Source: Actinoplanes derwentensis (lineage in GTDB: Bacteria > Actinomycetota > Actinomycetes > Mycobacteriales > Micromonosporaceae). From it: a stretch of 64,000 nt of DNA. The notes under the pieces were generated by a model, which did no database searches, was not told the DNA's origin, and saw nothing but the letters and a program-made list of their open reading frames with translations. Location of the stretch: positions 124,001-188,000 of the forward strand of contig NZ_LT629758.1 in NCBI RefSeq assembly GCF_900104725.1, read 5' to 3'. The position numbers and the translations under genes are program-made. Of this stretch, positions 17,427 to 27,741 are shown piece after piece; position 1 is the first letter of the stretch; each line of letters begins with the position of its first letter.

Positions 17427-19391
17427 CTACCGTGCCTGTACGACGAACACGTGTGCCGGCTCCACGAATGGATCGATCCGGACCGCGTTGTACTGCCCCC
17501 ACTCGTACGACGCCCCGGTGATCTGGTCGACGACGGTGAACCGGTCGTGCCATTCCAGGCCCAGAGCCGGCATGTCCAGAGTGGTGTTACCCCACTGCAC
17601 GTTGCTCGAGTCGAACGAGCAGATGACCAGAACCGTGTTTCCGGTCTCCGGATCCCGTTTGGAGAAACAGAGCAGCGCGCCGTTGTCGATCTCGTGGAAT
17701 CGCAGGTTGCGCAGCCAGTGCAGGGCCGGGTTGTCGTTACGGACCCGGTTGAGCTTCGTCAGATAGGGCGCCAGGGATCGGCCGGCCCGCTCCGCCGCCG
17801 CCCAGTCCCGCGGCTTCAGCTCGAATTTCTCGTTGTCGATGTACTCTTCCGCGCCCGGCCTGGGCACGTGCTCGAACAGCTCGTAACCGGAGTAGAGACC
17901 CCAGGACGGAGTCAGCATCGAGGCCAGCACCGCCCGGATCTTGAACATCGGCGGGCCGCCGTTCTGCAGCGACTCGTGCAGGATGTCCGGTGTGTTCGGC
18001 CAGAAGTTCGGCCGCATCCAGTCGATCGAGGTGAGGAGCTGTTGCATGTACTCCTTCATCTCGGCGGCGGTGGTGCGCCAGGTGAAGTAGGTGTACGACT
18101 GCGTGAACCCGATCTTGCCGAGGCCGTTCATCATCGCCGGGCGGGTGAACGCCTCGGCCAGGAACAGCACGTCCGGGTTGGTCTCCTTGACCTTCGGGAT
18201 CAGCCACTGCCAGAAGTTGACGGCCTTGGTGTGCGGGTTGTCCACCCGGAAGATCTTGACCCCGTTGTCCACCCAGTGCATGACCACCCGGTGGACCTCG
18301 TCACGCAGGGTGCGGTAGTCGTTGTCCCAGTTGATCGGGTAGATGTCCTGGTACTTCTTGGGCGGGTTCTCGGCGTACGCGATGGTGCCGTCGGCCTTCG
18401 TGGTGAAGAACTTCGGGAACTGCTTGACCCACGGGTGATCCGGCGCGACCTGCAGCGCCAGGTCGAGCGCGATCTCCATGCCCAGCTCTTCGGCCCTCTC
18501 GCGGAACGCGATGAAGTCCTCGAGAGTGCCCAGCTCCGGGTGGATCGCGTCGTGACCGCCCTCGTCGGAGCCGATCGCCCACGGCGAGCCGACGTCCTCC
18601 GGCCGCGCGATCAGGGTGTTGTTACGGCCCTTGCGGTTGATCCGGCCGATCGGGTGGATCGGCGGCAGGTAGACGACGTTGAAGCCCATCGCCGCCACCG
18701 CGGGCAGCCGGTCGATGGCGGTCCGGAAGTTACCGTGCTTGATCGGCGTGGCGTCCGGGCCGATCTCGGCACCCTCGGAACGGGGGAAGAACTCGTACCA
18801 CGACGAGTAGAGCGCGCGCTGCCGGTCCACCCAGATCGCGAACGACCGGGTCGTGGTGACCAGTTGCCGCACCGGGTTGTGCCAGAGCAGCTCTTCCAGG
18901 TCCAGCGCCGGAGTGACCCGGGAGAACAGCGACTTCTCGGTGTCACGCAGCGCGGCGGCGGCGTCGCGGACCCGGTCCTCGTCCTCCGCCGGGACGATCT
19001 TGGTGGCCAGGTCGAGCACGTCGGCGCCCTCGGCCAGGTCGTTCGCCAGTTCCTCGGCGCTCTGCCCGGCGCCGATCTTCTTCACCACCGCGTCGCGCCA
19101 CGTCCGATACGGATCGTCGAACGCCTCCACGGTGAACGTCCACCGGCCGACCTCGTCGGGCCGGATCGCGCCGTGCCACTTGTCGAGGCCCGGCTCGCCG
19201 GGGGTCATCCGGGTGAAAGCCTGAATCGCGCCGTCGGGGCCGCGCCATACCACGTTCACGCCGAGCGCGTGGTGACCTTCGCGATAGGACACCGCCGAGA
19301 CGGGAACCAGTTCACCGACCACCGCTTTCGCGGGGTAGCGGCCACCGGAAACGGCTGGTGTCACGTCTTCGATGGGGAAGCGACCGGTCAT
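17427..19391 (-). CDS. glgE: Maltosyltransferase GlgE (alpha-1,4-glucan:maltose-1-P)
   Basis: The 654-residue protein starts [20 protein letters not shown] and has the GlgE layout: an N-terminal immunoglobulin-like domain, then a GH13_3 barrel with [36 protein letters not shown] (nucleophile Asp) and [12 protein letters not shown] (acid Glu), and [14 protein letters not shown]. It adds maltose units from maltose 1-phosphate to alpha-1,4-glucan. It is the first gene of the four-gene operon. The start at 19391 is supported by GGAGAT nine bases upstream; the open frame continues to 19811 without coding character. Length is normal. Confidence 0.95.
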   Translation of the reverse strand: MTGRFPIEDVTPAVSGGRYPAKAVVGELVPVSAVSYREGHHALGVNVVWRGPDGAIQAFTRMTPGEPGLDKWHGAIRPDEVGRWTFTVEAFDDPYRTWRDAVVKKIGAGQSAEELANDLAEGADVLDLATKIVPAEDEDRVRDAAAALRDTEKSLFSRVTPALDLEELLWHNPVRQLVTTTRSFAIWVDRQRALYSSWYEFFPRSEGAEIGPDATPIKHGNFRTAIDRLPAVAAMGFNVVYLPPIHPIGRINRKGRNNTLIARPEDVGSPWAIGSDEGGHDAIHPELGTLEDFIAFRERAEELGMEIALDLALQVAPDHPWVKQFPKFFTTKADGTIAYAENPPKKYQDIYPINWDNDYRTLRDEVHRVVMHWVDNGVKIFRVDNPHTKAVNFWQWLIPKVKETNPDVLFLAEAFTRPAMMNGLGKIGFTQSYTYFTWRTTAAEMKEYMQQLLTSIDWMRPNFWPNTPDILHESLQNGGPPMFKIRAVLASMLTPSWGLYSGYELFEHVPRPGAEEYIDNEKFELKPRDWAAAERAGRSLAPYLTKLNRVRNDNPALHWLRNLRFHEIDNGALLCFSKRDPETGNTVLVICSFDSSNVQWGNTTLDMPALGLEWHDRFTVVDQITGASYEWGQYNAVRIDPFVEPAHVFVVQAR

Positions 19392-19764
19392 GATCTCCAC
19401 CGTAGTCAGAGGGGTGCGGGAGGACTCGGCGACCGGGAAAACCAGCGCGCGCGGTGTCCCTATGACTTCTCCGCAGCGGAGTTTTTGAAACGGCCGATCG
19501 CCGATGCGTCCCAACCTACCGGAGGGGGACCCGCACCACGCATCCAGACGCGGCCGCGCGCGGCCGGAGAACACGATGATTTCACCTGATCGCAACAGGC
19601 GTTCATCTTTCGCCGCCGGGATGCTCCATCCGGACCGCCGGGACGGGAGTGCGTCGGTTGCCCTCGGTTGCCATCGGGGAACCCCGCTCAAGACCGGTCC
19701 CACGGCACCGAAACATCCCTCGACGCTTACCGACACCGGTGAGCGCACGAAGGAGGAGATCAAC
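19392..19764. other. Divergent promoter region of the glgE operon, no gene
   Basis: This 373-bp gap holds the promoter of the glgE operon and that of the gene at 19765. A short hairpin CTCCG-CAG-CGGAG (19469-19481) followed by five T's points toward the plus strand but has no transcribed gene upstream of it, so it may be a leader element or a protein-binding site. No sure -10/-35 pair was found. Confidence 0.35.
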
Positions 19765-20343
19765 GTGGCCGGACTGTCCACCGCCCTGTCCCCGGTGATC
19801 GCCGCCAGCACCCACTGGCTGGCGCGGGCCTACCCCGGCGGTGAGGCCAACACGGTCTCCCACACGCTCGCCGAGCTCCAGGCCCGGCAGGCGATCACGG
19901 TCGCCGCCTGGCTGCGCTACCCCACCGAGATCGACGCGGCGCTCGTCGCGATCGCCGGCCCCGGCGGTTCCGCGATCCTCGACTGGCGGGCCGGCAGTGA
20001 GCCCGAGGACGAGTTCGCCGACGGTGAGGGCTGGCGTACCTGGGTCGACGAGGTCGTCGTCTCCTGGGCCGCGTGCCTGCTCGCCGACCCGCTCCTGGCC
20101 CGCCGCGGCGTCGACGCGGTCATCGCCGCGATGCCGGTGCCGGACCAGCGGCCCCGCCCGCACGGTCGCCGCGGTGGCCTGCCCAACGAGTTCCGCCGCC
20201 TGCTGCAGCCGGACGCCCGCGACCGGGACGCCGCCGCCTTGCTGCGCCACCCCGACCTGCTGGACCCGATCGCCGGCATGCACCGTGACCAGCTGCTCTA
20301 CCTCCTGGACGCCGAGCAGGACCGCACCCCCCTGGCGGCCTGA
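19765..20343 (+). CDS. Conserved-looking protein of unknown function
   Basis: The 192-residue soluble protein starts at GTG 19765 directly behind AAGGAGGAGATCAAC, an ideal ribosome-binding site, so the longer open frame from 19504 is rejected. It is mostly helical, with WLARAYPGGEANTVSHTLAEL near the start and an Arg-rich segment RPRPHGRRGGLPNEFRRLL near residue 130. There are no cysteines in the catalytic style and no membrane segment. I do not recognise the family. It faces away from the glgE operon and a strong bidirectional hairpin follows it. Confidence 0.65.
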   Translation: MAGLSTALSPVIAASTHWLARAYPGGEANTVSHTLAELQARQAITVAAWLRYPTEIDAALVAIAGPGGSAILDWRAGSEPEDEFADGEGWRTWVDEVVVSWAACLLADPLLARRGVDAVIAAMPVPDQRPRPHGRRGGLPNEFRRLLQPDARDRDAAALLRHPDLLDPIAGMHRDQLLYLLDAEQDRTPLAA

Positions 20344-20419
20344 ATTCGGCTACCCCTCGCCGAGGGCCGGTTCGCGCACGCGGGTGCGGACGGCCCGCCG
20401 GAACGGTGCGGGGTACTCC

Positions 20420-20478
20420 AGAGGCCGCAAGGCCGGCATCACCCGAAGTCCTCCCGGGTGCCGGTCTTGCGGCCTCTT
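20420..20478. terminator. Long terminator hairpin between convergent genes
   Basis: AGAGGCCGCAAGGCCGGCA (20420-20438) pairs with the segment GCCGGTCTTGCGGCCTCT ending at 20477, with CACCCG/CGGGTG extending the stem inward. The arms are long with a few mismatches and TTT follows. It lies between the gene ending at 20343 and the convergent gene ending at 20488. Confidence 0.75.
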
Positions 20479-20487
20479 TCGTCGTGC

Positions 20488-20949
20488 TCAGGCCAGGCGG
20501 GCCGGGAAACCGCCGGTGGCGATCGGGCCCCAGGACTCGATCGTCACCCGGATCAGGCACTTGCCCTGGTCGGTCATGGCCTGGCGGTACTCGTCCCAGT
20601 TCGAGTGCTCGCCGGAGATGACCCGGAAGTACTCCACCAGCGGCTCCACCGCGTCCGGCAGGTCGATCACCTCGGCGACGCCGTCGACCTGCACCCACGG
20701 GCCGTTCCACTCGTCCGACAGGACGGTCAGGGTGACCCGCGGGTCACGGCGGATGTTCGCCACCTTCGCCCGCTCCGGGTAGCTGGCGATGACGATCCGG
20801 CCCTCGGTATCGACGCCGCACGTGTTCGGCGACGACTGCGGGCGGCCGTCCTTCTTCGTCGTCAGCAGGATCGCGTGGTGTCGCGAGCGCAGGAACTCGA
20901 CCAGTTCCGCCCGCTCGACAGTCGAGTTCGTCGCCACTGTGCGTGCCAT
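20488..20949 (-). CDS. PPOX-class (F420-type) oxidoreductase
   Basis: The 153-residue protein has the split-barrel flavin/F420-binding fold: LRSRHHAILLTTKKDGRPQSSPN near the start, IVIASYPERAKVANIRRDPR next, and VTLTVLSDEWNGPWVQVDGVAEV. Actinobacterial members of this size usually use F420 or FMN to reduce small molecules; the substrate is unknown. I start it at ATG 20949 because GGGGAG lies seven bases upstream; an ATG at 20964 is the alternative. It follows ppgK by 24 bp on the same strand, so the two are probably co-transcribed. Confidence 0.8.
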   Translation of the reverse strand: MARTVATNSTVERAELVEFLRSRHHAILLTTKKDGRPQSSPNTCGVDTEGRIVIASYPERAKVANIRRDPRVTLTVLSDEWNGPWVQVDGVAEVIDLPDAVEPLVEYFRVISGEHSNWDEYRQAMTDQGKCLIRVTIESWGPIATGGFPARLA

Positions 20950-20973
20950 GTCGGTACTCCCCAATCGTGTTCG

Positions 20974-21708
<735 letters not shown>

Positions 21709-21961
21709 CCGTCTTCCGTTCTGCCGTCACCTGCGGTTGTTTCCGCGGTTGGTGTCTACCACGTGGGCACTACGGGGAAACCCGCGCTATCGGGTGCGAC
21801 CTGGCCGCCACCATCGAGTGAATCCGCTGCGTGACTGACGGCTTCACGTCAAGTCACTCATACTTTCGGCTGGCTGTGGCTAGGCTACTTGGCTAACGTT
21901 GCACTTCAGAACGGTCGCCGCGTGCGGGCACGGCTCTCTGCCCGCTGATGGAGGACCACTC

Positions 21962-22750
21962 ATGACCCTGCTACAGGCGCCACGCCATCCCGCGCACTCG
22001 GTGCCGGGGACCACCGCATCCGAACTTCTGACCGAGTTGTCGTCAGCTCCCGCCGGGGCGCGGCGCACCCGGCTGCGGGCCCGGGCGATCGAGGCCTGGC
22101 TGCCTCTCGCCCGGCACCTCGCGCACCGCTACTCCGGCCGCGGCGAGCCCACCGACGACCTGATCCAGACCGCCACGGTCGGCCTGATCAAGGCCGTTGA
22201 CAAGTTCGACCCCGAGCGCGGAGTCGACTTCGCCGGTTACGCCATCCCGACCATCATCGGCGAGATCAAACGCCACTTCCGGGACCGCACCTGGTCGGTC
22301 CGGGTGCCGCGCCGCCTCCAGGAGCTGCGCCTGGCCATCACCGAGGCCAACAGTTCCCTCACCCAGGTCCTCGGCCGGTCGCCGACCGTCCCGGACGTCG
22401 CCTTCCACCTGGGCATCACCGAAGAGGACGTGCTGGAGGGCCTGGAGGGGGCCCGGGCGTACAACGCGACCTCACTCTCCACCCCGATCAGCGCCGACGG
22501 CACCACCGAGCTGGGTGACACCCTCGGCGGGGAGGACCACGAGTTCGAGGTCGCCGAGACCCGCGTCGCGCTCGGCCCGGCGATGGCCAGCCTCGACCAG
22601 CGCGAGCAGAAGATCCTCACGATGCGCTTCTACGGGAACCTGACCCAGTCGCAGATCGCCGACCAGATCGGGATCTCCCAGATGCACGTCTCCCGCCTGC
22701 TCACCCGGGCCCTCGGCAAGCTGCGGCGCCACCTCGACGCGGAGATCTGA
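21962..22750 (+). CDS. RNA polymerase sigma factor, SigB/SigF/SigG group
   Basis: The 262-residue sigma-70 family protein has region 2 (DDLIQTATVGLIKAVDKFDPERGVDF), region 3 and region 4 (LDQREQKILTMRFYGNLTQSQIADQIGISQMHVSRLL), without a region 1.1, as in the general stress/sporulation group. GGAGG lies before ATG 21962. No anti-sigma factor or antagonist gene is next to it, which is unusual for the group; its partners must be encoded elsewhere. A convergent general stress protein gene follows and could be a target. A TAGGCT box near 21881-21886 is a possible -10 element. Confidence 0.88.
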   Translation: MTLLQAPRHPAHSVPGTTASELLTELSSAPAGARRTRLRARAIEAWLPLARHLAHRYSGRGEPTDDLIQTATVGLIKAVDKFDPERGVDFAGYAIPTIIGEIKRHFRDRTWSVRVPRRLQELRLAITEANSSLTQVLGRSPTVPDVAFHLGITEEDVLEGLEGARAYNATSLSTPISADGTTELGDTLGGEDHEFEVAETRVALGPAMASLDQREQKILTMRFYGNLTQSQIADQIGISQMHVSRLLTRALGKLRRHLDAEI

Positions 22751-22763
22751 CCGGCTGTTCGAC

Positions 22764-22787
22764 GGCCCGCGGTGTGACCCGCGGGCC
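22764..22787. terminator. Terminator hairpin after the sigma factor gene
   Basis: GGCCCGCGG (22764-22772) pairs with CCGCGGGCC (22779-22787), a perfect 9-bp stem with a 6-base loop, between two convergent genes. No T run. Confidence 0.65.
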
Positions 22788-22795
22788 ATCGTTGC

Positions 22796-23392
22796 TCACT
22801 CGGCGCCGCTGACCTGCCAGTTCAGGCTGATCAGCAGGGTCCGGGCCTCGTCGGCGACCTCGGCGTCGGCGTGCACCTCGTACGAGGACGCCTGGATCGA
22901 GCTGCGGGAGGTGAAGTCGCGCCGGCCGCCGGTCGCGGCGTGCGCGATGGCCCCGAAGATCGCACCCCAGATCGCGCCGATGACCACCGTGGTCAGCAGG
23001 ATCGAGATCCAGCTGGAGTCGCTGAAGATGCCGAAGAACAGGCCGATCAGCAGACCGAACCAGGCGCCGCTGGCCGCGCCCGCGCCGGACGCCCGGCCCA
23101 CCGTCAGCCGGCCCAGCACGTTCTCCACCAGGCGCAGGTCGGTGCCGACGATGGTGGTCCGCTGCACCGGGAACTTGTTGTCCGACAGGTGGTCGACGGC
23201 CTGCTGCGCGAGGGCGTACTCGGGGTAGGTGCCGACCACGATCGTCGGGCCGGTCCCGGCGCTGGTGCCGGTGGTCTGCGCGGGCAGGGCCGGCACGGTT
23301 CCGGCGGGACCGGGCGGGACGGCCGGTCCGGGGCTCACCGAGACGGTCGCGGTGGGCTCGGGTTCGGCCCGGTGATCGGAGGGCGTCGTCAT
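22796..23392 (-). CDS. General stress protein-like membrane protein
   Basis: The 198-residue protein has a Pro/Thr-rich N-terminal 45 residues, then TIVVGTYPEYALAQQAVDHLSDNKFPV typical of the YflT/general stress protein 17M family, then a glycine-rich hydrophobic pair of segments (GAWFGLLIGLFFGIF and ISILLTTVVIGAIWGAIFGAI), and a C-terminal beta strand pair with SSYEVHADAEVADEARTLL. The exact role of the family is unknown; members belong to sigma-B-type stress regulons in Firmicutes. It converges on the stress-type sigma factor gene. The start at 23392 has AGGAGCCCCCTC upstream. Confidence 0.75.
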   Translation of the reverse strand: MTTPSDHRAEPEPTATVSVSPGPAVPPGPAGTVPALPAQTTGTSAGTGPTIVVGTYPEYALAQQAVDHLSDNKFPVQRTTIVGTDLRLVENVLGRLTVGRASGAGAASGAWFGLLIGLFFGIFSDSSWISILLTTVVIGAIWGAIFGAIAHAATGGRRDFTSRSSIQASSYEVHADAEVADEARTLLISLNWQVSGAE

Positions 23393-23403
23393 GAGGGGGC
23401 TCC

Positions 23404-24378
23404 TTATTTCGCGGAAGCGGAAGCAGATGCGGGGGCGGAGCTGGAAGCGGGGGCGGGGGCCGGCTCGGCCGCGGTGAGCCGGATCCAGACGATGAACGCG
23501 ACGGCGGTCGCGGCGACGATGCCGGCGGTACCGGTGAGGAAAGCGAACCGGCCGGAGACCAGATCCGGCAGGGCACCCTCGGAGAGGGCGACCGAGGCCA
23601 TCCCGAAAGTGGCGGTCGCGATCGACAGGACGGCCGCGCCGCCCAGCACCATCATCACCAGGCGGTTGGGCAGTTGCAGGGCCCGGCTCGGGCCGCGCCG
23701 CAGCAGCCGCACCCCGAACAGCGCCAGCGACCCGCAGGCCAGCACGATGAACAGGGCGGCGATCGCGTCACTGGGCCGGTGCCACTCGGCCCAGACGGTG
23801 GCGACCGAGACGATCGCGACGTAACCCGCGCCGGCCAGGCCGACCATCCCGCGCATCGCCCGGGGGAAGACCAGCACCAGTACGAACGCGGCCGAGGCGG
23901 CGGCCGTGGCGTGACCGCTGGGCCACGAGTTCGGCATCGGGAAGTCGTCCAGCAGCGGCCGGCTGAGCCCGGCCTTGAGCTGCTGGGTGACCACGTTCGC
24001 GGTCACCACCAGGAAACCGGCGGCCAGCGCGAGGTCCATCCGTCGGCGCAGCGCCCCGAACACGGCGGCGAGCAGGCACACCCCGGCGAGAATGATGAAG
24101 CGGGTGTTGTCGAGCGTCCGGGTCAGCACCTCACTCACCTGTGGATGCTGGAAGTCGCCGCCCCGCAGCGCCTCGGTGTCGATGATCTGCCCCAGCGAGG
24201 TGCCGATGAACAGCCGGTGCACCGCGTACGCGGCACCCGCGGCGAAGGCCGCCACCACCAGCGGACTGATGGTGTGCCACGTGCTGACCGGCGTCTTCCG
24301 TGGTGCTTTCACGGACGTCTTCACCGGCGTCTTCCGGGGTGTTCTCACGGGCGCCGGTTGGGACGCGACGGCTGACAT
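23404..24378 (-). CDS. PAP2 family membrane phosphatase
   Basis: The 324-residue protein has six predicted membrane segments and the PAP2 motifs: KAGLSRPLLDDFP, the PSGH element in NSWPSGHATAAASAAF, and a late WAEWHRPSDAIA with the catalytic His-Asp pair. It probably dephosphorylates a lipid such as undecaprenyl pyrophosphate or phosphatidic acid. The N-terminal 35 residues repeat Lys-Thr-Pro and Arg-Lys-Thr-Pro units, a basic, probably disordered cytoplasmic tail. I start it at ATG 24378 behind AGGAGG. It stops 11 bp upstream of the stress protein gene and is probably in its operon. Confidence 0.82.
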   Translation of the reverse strand: MSAVASQPAPVRTPRKTPVKTSVKAPRKTPVSTWHTISPLVVAAFAAGAAYAVHRLFIGTSLGQIIDTEALRGGDFQHPQVSEVLTRTLDNTRFIILAGVCLLAAVFGALRRRMDLALAAGFLVVTANVVTQQLKAGLSRPLLDDFPMPNSWPSGHATAAASAAFVLVLVFPRAMRGMVGLAGAGYVAIVSVATVWAEWHRPSDAIAALFIVLACGSLALFGVRLLRRGPSRALQLPNRLVMMVLGGAAVLSIATATFGMASVALSEGALPDLVSGRFAFLTGTAGIVAATAVAFIVWIRLTAAEPAPAPASSSAPASASASAK

Positions 24379-24554
24379 GGGGCCTCCTGGTCGAGCGATG
24401 TGCAACGCGGCTTTCCCCGATGCCGTGCTTTTGATGCGTGACTTCGGCAACGCTTTCGCACCCCTTCGCGCTCTCGCCCCGCACCGGGGGCCGTGGACCT
24501 TCGTAACCGACGCCGGCGCACCTGCTCCGGCGCCGGACGAGGGGACCTTCTCAC

Positions 24555-25424
24555 ATGGGGCACACCACCCGACGACTGCTCACCGGCGTCCTGCTGGTGC
24601 TCGCCGCCGGGGCCGGTACGGTCACGTCACCCGGCGTCGCGCAGGCGGCCGGTTCCGCCGGCGTCATCGGCACGATCCGCACCACCGACGGCCCGGTCAA
24701 CGTGCGCAGCGGGCCCTCGGCCAAGTCCGCGGCCGTCCGGAAGATCGCCAACGGCGGCACCGTGCGGCTGGCGTGCTCGGTCCAGGGCCCGAAGGTCAAG
24801 GGCACCGTGCGGACCACCACCCAGTGGGACCGGCTGCCCGACGGGCGGTTCGTCTCGCACGCCTACGTGCTCTCCGCGGTTCTCAAGCCGTGCCCGCCGG
24901 CCGTCCCGGCGCCCGCTCCCGCGCCGACCACCCCGGCCCCGGTTCTGACGCCGGAGCAGTTCATCAAGGCCGCGGTGCCCGGAGCCCAGCAGGGCTGGCG
25001 GCAGTACGGGGTGCCGGCCTCGGTGACCATCGCCCAGTCGATCCTGGAGTCCGGCTGGGGACGCAGCGGCCTCTCCTCGACCGACAAGAACTACTTCGGG
25101 ATCAAGTGCCAGAAGGGCGCGTACGGCCCGCACGCGAACGGCTGTCACGTCTACACGACGAACGAATGCGACAAGGCCGGTAAGTGTTTCGTGACCGAGG
25201 ACGCGTTCCGGACGTACGCCTCGATGTCGCGCTCGTTCCAGGACCACGGCCACTTCCTGCGCAACAACAAGCGGTACACGCCCGCGTTCGCCTTCACCAA
25301 GGACGCGGACAAGTTCATCTGGAACGTGTGGAAGGCCGGTTACGCCACCGACCCGGAGTACTTCACCAAGGTTACTAAAATCATGGTCAAACACGATTTG
25401 TACCGGTACGACACCTGGAAGTGA
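24555..25424 (+). CDS. Secreted N-acetylglucosaminidase with SH3-like domain
   Basis: The 289-residue protein has a signal peptide ending near AQA|AG (about residue 32), an SH3-like wall-binding domain (VNVRSGPSAKSAAVRKIANGG), a proline/alanine/threonine linker near 118-135, and a glucosaminidase domain (GVPASVTIAQSILESGWGRS, catalytic Glu, then KNYFGIKC). It probably cleaves peptidoglycan glycan strands outside the cell. Paired cysteines occur in both domains. Start ATG 24555 gives a proper signal peptide. It is divergent from the PAP2 gene with 176 bp between. Confidence 0.85.
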   Translation: MGHTTRRLLTGVLLVLAAGAGTVTSPGVAQAAGSAGVIGTIRTTDGPVNVRSGPSAKSAAVRKIANGGTVRLACSVQGPKVKGTVRTTTQWDRLPDGRFVSHAYVLSAVLKPCPPAVPAPAPAPTTPAPVLTPEQFIKAAVPGAQQGWRQYGVPASVTIAQSILESGWGRSGLSSTDKNYFGIKCQKGAYGPHANGCHVYTTNECDKAGKCFVTEDAFRTYASMSRSFQDHGHFLRNNKRYTPAFAFTKDADKFIWNVWKAGYATDPEYFTKVTKIMVKHDLYRYDTWK

Positions 25425-25433
25425 TCCGCGGCC

Positions 25434-25439
25434 TACGCT
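25434..25439 (+). promoter_or_regulatory. Possible -10 box of the histidine kinase gene
   Basis: TACGCT fits TAnnnT and lies four bases before ATG 25444 and seven before GTG 25447. A leaderless mRNA starting at one of these codons would explain why no ribosome-binding site is present. Confidence 0.35.
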
Positions 25440-25443
25440 GCCT

Positions 25444-27741
25444 ATGGTGGGGCAACGGGAGAACGGAGTGTGGCGGGCCACCGGCCCGCTGCTCTCCGTC
25501 TCCGTGCTCGTGATCGGCCTGATCGCCACCGTCCTGTCCGCGGCCGCGCTGTACGACGCCCAGCAGGACACTGCCGGCCGGATCATGGACCAGCGGCACG
25601 ATGCCGCCCTGGAGTCGATCCGCCTGGAGACCGAGCGCTACCGCGGCATGGTCGACACCCTCGCCGCCGGAATCGCCAACGACCCGGTCACCACGGGGGA
25701 CGATTTCGACGCCGCGTCCCGCCCGCTCGTCGACGCCGCCCTGGTCGGCGCGGCCCCGGTGGCCTTCGTCGTCCCGATGCCCGCCGACCGGCTCGCCGCC
25801 ACCGAGCGGCTGTGGCGCGAACGTGGCGCGTCGGGCCCGGCCTTCCGCCCCGACCCGGCCGTCGGTGAACACTACTTCGCGGTCTTCGTCCGCCCCCTCG
25901 ACGAGCAGGAGGAGGGCCCGCGACTGGGGACCGACCTGGCCGCTGTCGAACCGATCGCCGGCACCCTGGCCACCGCCCGCGACACCCGCCAGACGACCGT
26001 CTCCGACGCGTACGTCCTGGTCCGCGACCGCCGGCTGCCCACTGCCGAGCAACAGCAGTCGTTCGTCTTCGCCGCGCCGGTCTGGACCACCGCGAACACC
26101 TCGCAGTTCCGCGGCTGGGTGGTCGCCGGCCTGCGCAGCGCCAACTTCCTGCGGGACGTCCTGGACAACGCCGGACAGGGCCAGATCGCCGGTGACCTCA
26201 TCTCCATCGACAGCGGCGCCCACCGCGACGTGGTCGCCACCTGGGGCGGCGACAGCGCCGGTGACCTGCACCGGAGCGGCCCGATCCGGGTCGCCGACCG
26301 GGACTGGATCCTGGAGACCAGCGGCGACTCCCGGCGACTGTCCGGCGCGGCCTGGTACCTGCCGATCCTCGCCCTGACCGGCGGCCTCGTCCTCTCCGGG
26401 CTGGTCGCCTGGCTGGTGCACGTGCTCGCCACCGGCCGGGCCCGGGCCCGCGACCAGGTCGACGAGGCCACCGCGGACCTGCGCGGTGCCGAAGCCGAGA
26501 GCCGGCGGCAGGCCGAACTCCTCGGCGCGATCATGACGACCATCGGTGACGGGGTCAGCGTCGTCGACTCCACCGGCCGTGTCCTGCTGGAGAATCCGGC
26601 CGCCAAACGGCTCCTCGGCGTCACCGAGAACCCGGCCGGCCCGTCGCAGTGGCAGGAGGTCTACGGCGTGTACCGGCCGGACGGCCGGACCCCGCTGCCG
26701 ATGGAGGAGATGCCGCTGATCCGGGCCCTCAACGGTGAGGCCGTGGACGGATTCGAAGTGCTCATCCGCAACCCCGGGCGGCCCGAGGGAGTCCTGATCA
26801 GCATCGACGCGCGGCCACTCGACCCGAGCGCCGGCGAACACGGGGCCGTCGCGGTCAGCCGCGACATCACCGAACTGCGCCGCTACGAGGCCGACCTGTC
26901 GATCTTCGCGGGGGTGGTGGCGCACGATCTCAAAGCGCCGCTGTCGGTCGCCCGCGGATACGCCGAACTCGCCCTCGACGAACTCCCGGACGACGCGGCC
27001 GCCCAGGACGCGCTGCATCGCATCGTCAAATCCGTCGACCGGATGGACATGCTGATCGAGACGCTGCTCGCCTACACCACCGCCCGGCACGCCCCGCTGC
27101 GCACGGTGGCCCTCGACCCCGCCCCGCTGACCAGGGAGATCGTCGAGGACCGGATCGCCGCCCTCGGCCCCGGAGCGGCGCAGCCCGACTGGACGATCGG
27201 CGATCTGCCACCGGTGGAGACCGACCCGGCGATGCTGCGGCACATCCTTGACAACCTGATCGGCAACGCCCTCAAATACGTCCGGCCCGGGTCCGTGCCG
27301 CGAGTCGACATCGCCGCCGTGCCCTCCGGGAGGTGGGTGCGCATCGAAGTCGCCGACGCCGGGATCGGCATCCCCGACGCGGACAAACCCTATGTCTTCG
27401 AGTCCTTTCACCGTGCCGAGACCGCCGTCGGTTACGCCGGGACCGGCCTCGGGCTCACGATCTGCCGCCGCATCGTGCAACGGCACGGTGGCGAGATCGG
27501 GGTGGAGGACAACGACGGACCCGGCGGGGGTACGCGATTCTGGTTCACCCTTCCGGCGGCGTCGCCCACCGAGCCCCTGTCCGCGGACGCCTCGGCCTCG
27601 GCCGACCCGGAGATCAGGGAGGCCCTGGCCCAGTCGATGCGGGACCGGGCCGCACTGATCGAGGCGACCCGGCTGCCCGGGCTCGCCTCACCCAACCCAC
27701 TGCGCACCCCCATACCGGGACGGCCTAGCTCTCCGCAGTGA
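25444..27741 (+). CDS. Membrane histidine kinase with CHASE-like and PAS domains
   Basis: The 765-residue protein has two membrane segments: one near residues 15-37 and one near 308-330 (LTGGLVLSGLVAWLVHVLA). Between them lies a CHASE-like outer sensor domain (about 45-300). A PAS domain follows (LGAIMTTIGDGVSVVDSTGRVLLENPAA), then a HisKA box with VVAHDLKAPLSVARGYAEL (phosphorylated His) and a HATPase with ILDNLIGNALKYV, DAGIGIP and GTGLGLTICRRIV. It probably senses an external ligand and phosphorylates the response regulator encoded convergently downstream. The start may be ATG 25444 or GTG 25447. The last 17 bp overlap the 3' end of that gene. Confidence 0.85.
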   Translation: MVGQRENGVWRATGPLLSVSVLVIGLIATVLSAAALYDAQQDTAGRIMDQRHDAALESIRLETERYRGMVDTLAAGIANDPVTTGDDFDAASRPLVDAALVGAAPVAFVVPMPADRLAATERLWRERGASGPAFRPDPAVGEHYFAVFVRPLDEQEEGPRLGTDLAAVEPIAGTLATARDTRQTTVSDAYVLVRDRRLPTAEQQQSFVFAAPVWTTANTSQFRGWVVAGLRSANFLRDVLDNAGQGQIAGDLISIDSGAHRDVVATWGGDSAGDLHRSGPIRVADRDWILETSGDSRRLSGAAWYLPILALTGGLVLSGLVAWLVHVLATGRARARDQVDEATADLRGAEAESRRQAELLGAIMTTIGDGVSVVDSTGRVLLENPAAKRLLGVTENPAGPSQWQEVYGVYRPDGRTPLPMEEMPLIRALNGEAVDGFEVLIRNPGRPEGVLISIDARPLDPSAGEHGAVAVSRDITELRRYEADLSIFAGVVAHDLKAPLSVARGYAELALDELPDDAAAQDALHRIVKSVDRMDMLIETLLAYTTARHAPLRTVALDPAPLTREIVEDRIAALGPGAAQPDWTIGDLPPVETDPAMLRHILDNLIGNALKYVRPGSVPRVDIAAVPSGRWVRIEVADAGIGIPDADKPYVFESFHRAETAVGYAGTGLGLTICRRIVQRHGGEIGVEDNDGPGGGTRFWFTLPAASPTEPLSADASASADPEIREALAQSMRDRAALIEATRLPGLASPNPLRTPIPGRPSSPQ

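Noticed and set aside
12760..19589. Long plus-strand frames opposite the glgB-mak-treS-glgE operon
   Set aside because: Each is antisense to a well-conserved enzyme and lacks family motifs or a start signal.
25387..27486. 699-codon minus-strand frame opposite the histidine kinase
   Set aside because: The plus-strand frame has every kinase motif; this frame is an antisense shadow.
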